Source of the DNA: VBDM01 sp041493345
Lineage (GTDB): Bacteria; Pseudomonadota; Gammaproteobacteria; Burkholderiales; SG8-39
NCBI GenBank assembly: GCA_041493345.1
Contig: JBGPYQ010000032.1
Coordinates: 1 to 21,791 of the forward strand
DNA length: 21,791 bases
Direction: 5' to 3'
In this document: positions 16,469 through 21,791 of the stretch, piece by piece
Numbering within the stretch: position 1 is the first letter of the stretch
Layout of the letters: every line of letters starts with the position of its first letter
Notes under the pieces: model-generated
Database searches by the model: none
The model's input: only the letters and a program-made list of their open reading frames with translations
Told to the model about the DNA's origin: nothing
Made by a program: the position numbers and the translations under genes

Positions 16469-16524
16469 GAGCGCATTCCCTGCATGAGTGAAACGGGAAA
16501 TTGCCCGCTTGCCATCTTACCGCC

Positions 16525-17517
16525 TCAGTCGGCCGGCGTGATGCCGGCGGCCCGGATGATGCGGGCATACTTGGCGGTTTCGCGAGTCAGCAATTCTGCG
16601 AACTCCTCGGGCGTGCTGGCGACCACGGCCATGCCGTCCGCGGCGATCCGTTCCTTCACATCGGGCTGGTTCAGGATTTGCGCCACCTCCTGCTGGAGCC
16701 GGGAGATCACGCCTCGCGGGGTTGCTCCGGGAGCGAGCAGGCCATACCACGTCATCAATTCGAAGCCGCGCATTCCCGCTTCCGCAATGGTGGGCAGCTC
16801 CGGCGCGATCGCCGAGCGCTGCGGACTCGTCACGCCCAGCGCGCGCAGCCTGCCGTCCTTCAGGTAAGGCAGGCTCAGAAGCAGGTTCATGCAGTACACG
16901 GGCACGCGGCCGGCCAGCACGTCGGCCAGGGCGGCGCCCGATCCCTTGTAGGGAATATGGGTCATCCTGATGCCGGCCGTCAAATTGAACAGCTCCACTG
17001 CGAGGTGAGAAAGCGAGCCGGTGCTGGCCGAGCCGAAATCGAGTTCTCCCGGCCGCAATTTGGCCAGGGCGATCAACTCCTGCAGGGATTTGGCCGGCAG
17101 CGACGGATGCACGAGCAGCACCATGGGTCCCGAGGCGAGGTTCGAGACCGGCGCAAGATCGCGCGCCTGGTCGTAGGGCAGGCTCTTGAAGAGGCTCGGA
17201 TTGGACACATAGCCGGTCTGCACCAGCAGCAGCGTGTGCCCGTCGGCGGGCGCCTTGGCGACATAGGCGGCGCCGATGGTGCCGTTGGCGCCGGCGCGGT
17301 TCTCCACTACGACCGGCTGGCCGAACCTCTCGTTGAGCTTTTGGGCCATGGCGCGCGCCAGGATATCCGTGGAGCCCCCGGCCTGGAACGGCACGACGAT
17401 GCGCATCGGCCCGGTGGGAAAATTCTGCGCGCGGGCCGCGCCGAACGCCGAGACGAGAACGATCGCGAAAATCGCGCCGGAACAAGCGCGCGCGTGGTGT
17501 TCATCGGCCTTGCACAT
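16525..17517 (-). CDS. Bug/TctC-family periplasmic substrate-binding protein
   Basis: This is a second tripartite-tricarboxylate-type solute receptor in the same unit. The 330 residues begin with a signal peptide (hydrophobic core GAIFAIVLVSAFGAA, likely cleavage after ARA at about residue 30). The domain follows: FPTGPMRIVVPFQAGGSTD, GQPVVVENRAGANGTIGAA, KAPADGHTLLLV and THIPYKGSGAALADVLAGRV. The canonical AGGSTD loop is intact. The frame is open to 17667, but that would overlap the upstream gene by nearly 150 nt and add unrelated residues. The ATG at 17517 lies 4 nt after the upstream stop and just before the signal peptide, so it is chosen. The SD sequence is weak (GGAA). No TctA or TctB partner is seen, as for many orphan Bug receptors of betaproteobacteria. 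Confidence 0.91.
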   Translation of the reverse strand: MCKADEHHARACSGAIFAIVLVSAFGAARAQNFPTGPMRIVVPFQAGGSTDILARAMAQKLNERFGQPVVVENRAGANGTIGAAYVAKAPADGHTLLLVQTGYVSNPSLFKSLPYDQARDLAPVSNLASGPMVLLVHPSLPAKSLQELIALAKLRPGELDFGSASTGSLSHLAVELFNLTAGIRMTHIPYKGSGAALADVLAGRVPVYCMNLLLSLPYLKDGRLRALGVTSPQRSAIAPELPTIAEAGMRGFELMTWYGLLAPGATPRGVISRLQQEVAQILNQPDVKERIAADGMAVVASTPEEFAELLTRETAKYARIIRAAGITPAD

Positions 17518-17521
17518 GGAA

Positions 17522-18547
17522 TCAGTGTTCCAATGTTGCCAAGGCGCGCCGGTAGTAGGAAAGATCCAGGTATTTCTCCGGTGGATGCGGTTTGTTTCCC
17601 TTCTGCCCCTCGATCTCGGCGCGCACCGCCAGCGTGTTGCGAAAGCCCTCGGGATCGAATTTCGCATCCGGCGTAAATCCGGACGAAGGATTGGCGAGCA
17701 GCTCGTAGGTGCGCGCGGCCGCTTCCGGCTCGAGCTTCAGGTTCTCCGCGAGCTTCGCGATGCTGAGCGCCTTGTTGGCCGGAGCCAGCGCGGCGCGCAG
17801 CGATTCCACGTACGCCGCGATGTAGCGCTCGAGCAGCACGCCATGGGCTTTGGCCCACGAACGCAGTACGAACGCGCCATTCGCCTGGTAGGGGCCCAGC
17901 AGGTCCGCCAGGCCACCCATGCTCTTCATCCCCCGCTGCAAGGCCAGGACCGAGAAAGGCGGATTGAGGACTGCGGCGGCGTTCTGATCGTTCTTGAACA
18001 TCGCTTCGTAGCGCAGGTCGCCGCGGCCCTCGGGTCTCACCGCGTAATCCACGCCCTCCTTCAGCCCCTGCCTCAAAAGGAGCTTCTTCGCGAGCAGCGC
18101 GTACGCCGTGTCGGGCGCGTCGACGAGGAGCGTCCTGCCGCGGATGTCCGCGAGCGTCCTGACGTAGGGTTGCACGATGAACTCGTTCATGCCGCTGTCT
18201 CCGCCGGTGACGATGATCACGTCCTGTCCCGCGATCTCCACCATCGCCACCGCGTTGTCCACGGCGGCGTGCGCGATCTCGAACGCGCCGCTCGCCAGCC
18301 CCGCGCGCTGGGCCTGCGAATTCTGCGTGAACTGAAGCTCGATCTTCAATCCGTGCTTCTCGAAGATGCCCATCGGAATGCCGACGAAGAACGGCAGGTT
18401 CTTGGCCGTGGGAAAGACATTGACGCGCAGCGCCGCCGGCTCGGCCGCGCCGGCGGACGCACCGGCGAGCGCGAGCCCGATTGCAAGCGCGGCGCGCAGC
18501 CGGAATAAGACCGCGGCGGCACGCGGATGGACATCAGGAAGCATCAT
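17522..18547 (-). CDS. ABC transporter substrate-binding protein, NMT1/THI5-like (NitT/TauT type)
   Basis: This is a predicted periplasmic receptor of the SsuA/TauA/THI5-like superfamily, whose members bind sulfonates, nitrate, pyrimidines or aromatic acids. The 341 residues start with a signal peptide (RLRAALAIGLALAGASAGAAE, cleavage near residue 35). Next comes the family opening LRVNVFPTAKNLPFFVGIPM, then GIFEKHGLKIEL and FEIAHAAVDNAVAM. It is the first gene of the minus-strand unit. Two adjacent ATGs (18547, 18544) follow a strong GGGAGGGG; the first has a spacing of about 5 nt and the second about 8 nt. No ATP-binding or permease gene accompanies it in the window. The ligand cannot be read from sequence. 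Confidence 0.85.
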   Translation of the reverse strand: MMLPDVHPRAAAVLFRLRAALAIGLALAGASAGAAEPAALRVNVFPTAKNLPFFVGIPMGIFEKHGLKIELQFTQNSQAQRAGLASGAFEIAHAAVDNAVAMVEIAGQDVIIVTGGDSGMNEFIVQPYVRTLADIRGRTLLVDAPDTAYALLAKKLLLRQGLKEGVDYAVRPEGRGDLRYEAMFKNDQNAAAVLNPPFSVLALQRGMKSMGGLADLLGPYQANGAFVLRSWAKAHGVLLERYIAAYVESLRAALAPANKALSIAKLAENLKLEPEAAARTYELLANPSSGFTPDAKFDPEGFRNTLAVRAEIEGQKGNKPHPPEKYLDLSYYRRALATLEH

Positions 18548-18791
18548 TTACCCCTCCCGGCGAATGCGCGTAGACTAGCTGCGCCGATGCCGGGAAGGAA
18601 GTATCGCAAAAGGGCGACGGGTCAACAACCCGCTTTTGCCGCGGCGGTCGGGCAGGGGGCGGGCAAAGCCCTCGCGCCGGACGCCGAATTCGAGAACTAA
18701 TCCCTCAAATGCCCGGTTTCTTCTGGCAGATTGCGGCCGCCTGATCTATCTTGTGACGTTAGTCTGGTTGCGGTTGTAAAAGGGGAATCCC
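18548..18791. other. Divergent intergenic region between binding-protein operon and VWA pair
   Basis: This 244-nt spacer must carry the promoters of both divergent units. The most obvious structure is the bulged inverted repeat at 18606-18639, annotated separately. On the minus strand TTGACC (18620-18625) could be a -35 element, but the sequences 14-17 nt downstream (GATACT, TACTTC) match a -10 poorly. On the plus strand no convincing sigma-70 pair was found before 18792. The SD sequences of both flanking genes lie at the edges (GGGAGGGG on the minus strand, AAAAGGGGA on the plus strand). Confidence 0.5.
18606..18639. repeat. Bulged inverted repeat in divergent promoter region
   Basis: The outer arms GCAAAAG (18606-18612) and CTTTTGC (18633-18639) and the inner arms CGGGT (18618-18622) and ACCCG (18628-18632) are exact complements. 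They are separated by a one-sided GGCGA bulge and a CAACA loop. The structure could be an RNA leader hairpin for the minus-strand operon or a protein-binding dyad. A TTGACC -35-like sequence overlaps the inner part on the minus strand. The function is inferred only. Confidence 0.5.
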
Positions 18792-20228
18792 ATGACGGAC
18801 ATGCATAACTGGATGATCTGGCCGGATAACACCGTGTTGTCCGTGCTGATCCTGCTGCTCATCGCAATTATCTTTCTTTATGCGGCGCGCACGCCCATGC
18901 ACGGCTTCATCCGCTCCGTTGGCCATGCTCTGGGAGGCCCCCTGCGCCTGGGCGCGCGCTGGCTGTTCGTGGCGGCGACGGAAATGAGGGAGCGCAACAA
19001 GGCCGTATTGCTCGCGCACGGACGCCAGGAGGTGGGCCAGCGCGTTGAACGTGATTTCGAGCGCGTGGGCGTCCTGGTCACGCGCGACCTTCAGGGTTAT
19101 CCGACCCTGCAGCGCAAGCTTCTCGAGGAGATCACGCGCATCGAGGAGGACTACAAGAAGTGCGGCGAGGTGCCGCCGCCGCCCCCGGATTGGGTCGAGG
19201 CCGTCGCGGCGGTCGCCAACATCAAGTCGGGCGGCAACGAAGTGGTGCAGAAGATCCTCGACGACATCAAGAAATCGGTCCGCGAGATCCACGAAAAGGC
19301 CCTTGCCGAGTATCGCCGCTCCTACGAGACGCGGCACAAGATCCTGGAAGGCTTCATGCCGTTCTGGCGGTCCGTCGACAAGACCATGACGCAGGTCGAC
19401 AAGAAAATGACGGTCCTGCAGGAAAGCGCCGGGACCGTGGACGCGCAGATGGAAAAGTACAAGCAGATCACCGCCAAGACCGACAAGGCGGAGAGTGCCC
19501 TGACGAACTCCGCGTTCACCCAGTTCGCCATCGCGGCCATCGTCATGGCGGTGGCGGTAGGCGGCGCGTTCATCAACTTCAAGCTGATCGCGCTGCCGAT
19601 GTCCGAAATGGTCGGCGCGGGCGATTACATCACCACGTCGCTGCGCACCTCCGAAGTGGCCGCGCTCGTGATCATCCTCGTCGAAGCGTCGATGGGATTG
19701 TTCCTGATGGAGGCGCTGCGCATCACGCACCTCTTCCCGCCCATTGCCGCTCTCAACGATCGCATGCGCCACCGCATGATATGGATCTCGCTCACCCTCC
19801 TGGTGACGCTGGCGGGAATCGAGGCCGCCCTCGCGCTGATGCGCGACATGCTGATCGCCGACAAGCAGGCCCTGCTGCAAACCCTTGCCGCGCAGCCGAC
19901 CGCGGCCACCGAAGGCTGGATCGCGCGCATTCCGACCGCCGGGCAGATGATCCTGGGATTCATCCTTCCGTTCGCGCTGGCTTTCGTCGCGATCCCGCTC
20001 GAGTCCTTGATCCATTCGACCAGGACCGTCGTCGGCGCGCTGCTGGTCATGCTGATCCGCGCGCTCGGATTCGTGCTGCGCGTCCTCGCCAACCTGGCGC
20101 GGCAGACGAGCCGCGCGCTGATCCACTTCTACGATCTGCTGATCGTGTTGCCGATTCTTGTCGAGCACCTGGTCAGGACGGCGCGCGCCGGCGAGTCCAG
20201 GGCGAAGTCCGTCGGCGGCAAGCTGTAG
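18792..20228 (+). CDS. Polytopic membrane protein of unknown function with helical soluble domain
   Basis: I do not recognise the family. The 478 residues show one N-terminal transmembrane helix (about 14-32). A largely helical soluble region of about 200 residues follows, with charged, coiled-coil-like stretches (about 65-125 and 150-240) broken by a PPPPPD turn near 128. Five further hydrophobic segments lie near 243-263, 286-306, 329-350, 384-404 and 413-433. The overall plan (a transmembrane anchor, a coiled soluble domain, then a membrane bundle) recalls scaffold or motor-type proteins, but no MotA/TolQ signature was identified. The ATG at 18792 has AAAAGGGGA upstream at good spacing. 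The next gene, a VWA lipoprotein, begins 19 nt after its stop, so the two are probably co-expressed and may interact across or at the membrane. Confidence 0.75.
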   Translation: MTDMHNWMIWPDNTVLSVLILLLIAIIFLYAARTPMHGFIRSVGHALGGPLRLGARWLFVAATEMRERNKAVLLAHGRQEVGQRVERDFERVGVLVTRDLQGYPTLQRKLLEEITRIEEDYKKCGEVPPPPPDWVEAVAAVANIKSGGNEVVQKILDDIKKSVREIHEKALAEYRRSYETRHKILEGFMPFWRSVDKTMTQVDKKMTVLQESAGTVDAQMEKYKQITAKTDKAESALTNSAFTQFAIAAIVMAVAVGGAFINFKLIALPMSEMVGAGDYITTSLRTSEVAALVIILVEASMGLFLMEALRITHLFPPIAALNDRMRHRMIWISLTLLVTLAGIEAALALMRDMLIADKQALLQTLAAQPTAATEGWIARIPTAGQMILGFILPFALAFVAIPLESLIHSTRTVVGALLVMLIRALGFVLRVLANLARQTSRALIHFYDLLIVLPILVEHLVRTARAGESRAKSVGGKL

Positions 20229-20247
20229 AACCGAGCAGGGGGCGATC

Positions 20248-20913
20248 ATGATCAAGCGGGCAATCCTGGCGTCAATGTCGATTCTCGGGCTGCTGGCGGC
20301 CCTTTCCGGCTGCGTTGACTCGCGCAACCAGGCGCACGCGGTGTATATGCTCGTCGATACTTCCGGGACCTATGCGCGCGAATCCGCCAAGGCCAGAATA
20401 ATCATCAACTACCTGCTGGGAACGCTCCAGTCCGGGGATTCGCTGGCGGTGGCGAGGGTGGAAAGCCGCAGCTTCAGCGAGAAAGACATCATCGCCAAGG
20501 CCAGGTTCGACACGCGCCCGACCCAGGCCAACGCGCAGAAGCGCGTTTTCAGCGACAAGGTGGATAAATTTCTCAAGACGGTCCAGGGCAGCGCCTACAC
20601 CGACATCACCGGCGGGCTGATCCAGGGCGCGGAATTCCTCAACGAAACCGGGGCGGGGAAGAAGACCATCCTCGTGTTCTCCGACATGCAGGAGGAACTC
20701 GACAAGGTGACGATGCGCAGCTTCCCCATCAGCCTGAAGAACATCCGCGTGATCGCGGTCAACGTCACCAAGCTCAATACCGATAACATCGACCCGAGGC
20801 GCTACCTCGGCCGGCTGCAGGCCTGGCAGAAGCGGGTCGAGGGCGCCGGCGCGTCCGAGTGGAAGGTGATCAACGACATCGAGCACCTCGATGCCATCTT
20901 CTCTAAAGGCTAG
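20248..20913 (+). CDS. VWA-domain lipoprotein with intact MIDAS motif
   Basis: The product is a small lipoprotein of 221 residues that is almost entirely one von Willebrand factor A-like domain. The N-terminus (MIKRAILASMSILGLLAALSGC) is a lipoprotein signal with lipobox L19-S20-G21-C22. The residue after Cys is Val, so Lol sorting to the outer membrane is expected. Metal-ion-dependent adhesion site residues are visible: D37-T-S39-G-T41, T118 or T121 in YTDITGG, and D146 in LVFSDMQEE. The order strand 1 / DTSGT, then ITGGLIQGAEFL, then KKTILVFSD is classic for VWA. The frame opens upstream to 20158 inside the previous gene, but the ATG at 20248, with GGGGG about 5 nt before it and a signal peptide directly after, is the true start. 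Its partner is likely the upstream membrane protein. The ligand is unknown. Confidence 0.85.
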   Translation: MIKRAILASMSILGLLAALSGCVDSRNQAHAVYMLVDTSGTYARESAKARIIINYLLGTLQSGDSLAVARVESRSFSEKDIIAKARFDTRPTQANAQKRVFSDKVDKFLKTVQGSAYTDITGGLIQGAEFLNETGAGKKTILVFSDMQEELDKVTMRSFPISLKNIRVIAVNVTKLNTDNIDPRRYLGRLQAWQKRVEGAGASEWKVINDIEHLDAIFSKG

Positions 20914-20916
20914 CTT

Positions 20917-21579
20917 CTAGTCGTTAGCCGCGGGCCGGGCCGCCTTTTCGGCCTGCGCCTGGACTTCCTTCTCGAAGGAGAGCGCGCGCTGTACGCTCTG
21001 GCGCTTCATCATCCGCTCGGCATGGCCCGCGTAGTTCGGGAAGGAGGGTATTTCGATCTTGAACAGGCCGAACCGCCTCCACACCCAGAACAGGTAGGCA
21101 TCGACCGCCGTCCAGTGGTCGAACACCCACTCCTTGCCGGCGAGCATGGCATCCACGATCCTGAAATTCCTGACCACTTCCTCGACAGCGAGCCTGCGCA
21201 CGCTCTCCTCGCTGCCGGGCGCATCGCAGGTGCGGGCCGGCGCGTTGAGCCGGCCCAGCGGAATATGAAGCCCGGAGGCGCACCACGCCATCAGGGACAG
21301 CGCCTTGATCGAGTTTTTCGGGTCGGTCGGCAACAATTTCGCCGCGGGAAAGGCGCCCGCAAGCCAGGTGAGGATCGCGACATTCTCGGTGAGCGCCTCG
21401 CCGTCTATGACGAGCACCGGCACCTTGCTCTTGGGATTGATGCGCATGTACTCGGCGCTGCGCTGCTGGCCGTTTTTCAGCGAGATCGGCTGCACCTCGA
21501 ACTCGGCGCCCGACTCGTGCAGCGTCACCAGCGGAACCAGCGAACACGCGATCGGGGCGTAGTAAAGCTTGAGCTTCAT
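20917..21579 (-). CDS. Glutathione S-transferase family protein (beta-like)
   Basis: This is a cytoplasmic glutathione transferase-fold protein of 220 residues. The N-terminal thioredoxin-like domain (about 1-80) starts MKLKLYYAPIACSLVPLVTL, with C12 at the position of the catalytic Cys of beta-class enzymes (YYxPxxCSL). The cis-Pro motif KVPVLVIDG is followed by LTENVAILTWLA, the glutathione-contacting segment. A helical C-terminal domain runs from about 90 to 205. The usual Glu/Gln-Ser or Gln-Gly pair in that segment reads Glu-Asn here. The ATG at 21579 has GGAG at 8 nt and lies 23 nt after the stop of an SRPBCC-type gene on the same strand. Its stop is 3 nt from that of the convergent VWA gene. 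The substrate is unknown; detoxification or aromatic degradation roles are both possible. Confidence 0.9.
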   Translation of the reverse strand: MKLKLYYAPIACSLVPLVTLHESGAEFEVQPISLKNGQQRSAEYMRINPKSKVPVLVIDGEALTENVAILTWLAGAFPAAKLLPTDPKNSIKALSLMAWCASGLHIPLGRLNAPARTCDAPGSEESVRRLAVEEVVRNFRIVDAMLAGKEWVFDHWTAVDAYLFWVWRRFGLFKIEIPSFPNYAGHAERMMKRQSVQRALSFEKEVQAQAEKAARPAAND

Positions 21580-21602
21580 GTTACGGTCTCCGCAGATTGT
21601 TG

Positions 21603-21791
21603 TTATCGGCGCGCGAGATACTTACGCCAGGGCTTCCAGTAATAATTTTTCCAGCCCTTGGTCACGCCGCGATAGTCGTGATCCGGGACGTTGACGTGCA
21701 TCAGGTCGATGCGCCCGCTCCTGCCCTTGGGCGTGAAGCGCAGGATCAGGGTCGAGTCCGCGTCGCCCTTCCTGAAAGCGGTCGAGCGCCA
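21603..21791 (-). CDS. SRPBCC/AHSA1-like protein (5' partial, C-terminal 62 residues)
   Basis: On the minus strand the frame is open from the window edge to TAA at 21603-21605 and encodes 62 residues. The tail contains STLILRFTPKGRSGRIDLMH, then VNVPDHDYRGVTKGWKNYYW and KPWRKYLARR. The aromatic GW-x-x-YYW-x-PW ending is characteristic of the SRPBCC (START/Bet v1-like) proteins related to the activator of Hsp90 ATPase family, which bind hydrophobic ligands in a helix-grip pocket. The N-terminal part lies beyond the window. It precedes the glutathione transferase by 23 nt and is probably co-transcribed with it. Confidence 0.75.
   Translation of the reverse strand, partial: WRSTAFRKGDADSTLILRFTPKGRSGRIDLMHVNVPDHDYRGVTKGWKNYYWKPWRKYLARR

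Noticed and set aside
17518..17667. N-terminal extension of the upstream Bug protein to 17667
   Set aside because: It would overlap the preceding gene by nearly 150 nt and place unrelated residues before a clear signal peptide; the ATG at 17517 fits better.
18720..18745. Sigma-54-like TGGCAG...TTGC before 18792
   Set aside because: Spacing between the GG and GC elements is too short for a -24/-12 promoter.
18759..20327. 522-residue minus-strand open frame opposite the unknown membrane protein
   Set aside because: The plus-strand frame has proper SD sequence, transmembrane pattern and a co-oriented lipoprotein gene; the minus frame has no recognisable domain and a shadow-like composition.

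Overview
The window is high-GC DNA (roughly two thirds G+C by eye) that most likely comes from a betaproteobacterium, Burkholderiales-like in flavour. Three things point there: the full-length NuoD/E/F/G/H/I/J/K/L/M/N order with separate subunit genes, a NUDIX gene directly after nuoN, and Bug/TctC-family periplasmic binding proteins in an operon that shows no permease. No rRNA, tRNA, insertion sequence or CRISPR array was seen.

Region 1 (1-12968, + strand) is the distal part of the complex I operon. It starts inside nuoD, which lacks about 50 N-terminal codons, and continues through nuoE, F, G, H, I, J, K, L, M and N. Most junctions are tight; nuoG/nuoH overlap as TGATG. Two junctions are not tight: nuoE-nuoF (73 nt) and nuoJ-nuoK (72 nt). 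Both spacers hold a strong RNA hairpin just before the downstream gene. The nuoJ-nuoK hairpin is a 21-bp stem that is continuous only in the sense RNA. All catalytic signatures checked are intact, and NuoG lacks three cysteines of the optional N7 cluster.

Region 2 (12974-14462, + strand) reads on from nuoN. It holds a NUDIX hydrolase of the ADP-ribose pyrophosphatase type and an alpha/beta hydrolase whose nucleophile elbow carries Cys instead of Ser.

Region 3 (14497-18547, - strand) converges on region 2. It is an operon of four solute-binding-type proteins from three families: an NMT1/THI5-like protein, a Bug/TctC protein, a 4,5-dihydroxyphthalate decarboxylase-like protein without a signal peptide, and a second Bug/TctC protein. 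No permease or ATPase is present within the window.

Region 4 (18792-20913, + strand) is divergent from region 3 across a 244-nt spacer that holds a bulged hairpin. It contains a two-gene unit that I cannot assign to a known system: a polytopic membrane protein with a long soluble helical domain, and a small lipoprotein that is essentially a von Willebrand factor A domain with intact MIDAS residues. This pair is the best candidate in the window for an undescribed system.

Region 5 (20917-21791, - strand) converges on region 4 with only 3 nt between stop codons. It holds a glutathione S-transferase preceded by the C-terminal end of an SRPBCC/AHSA1-like protein that runs off the window.
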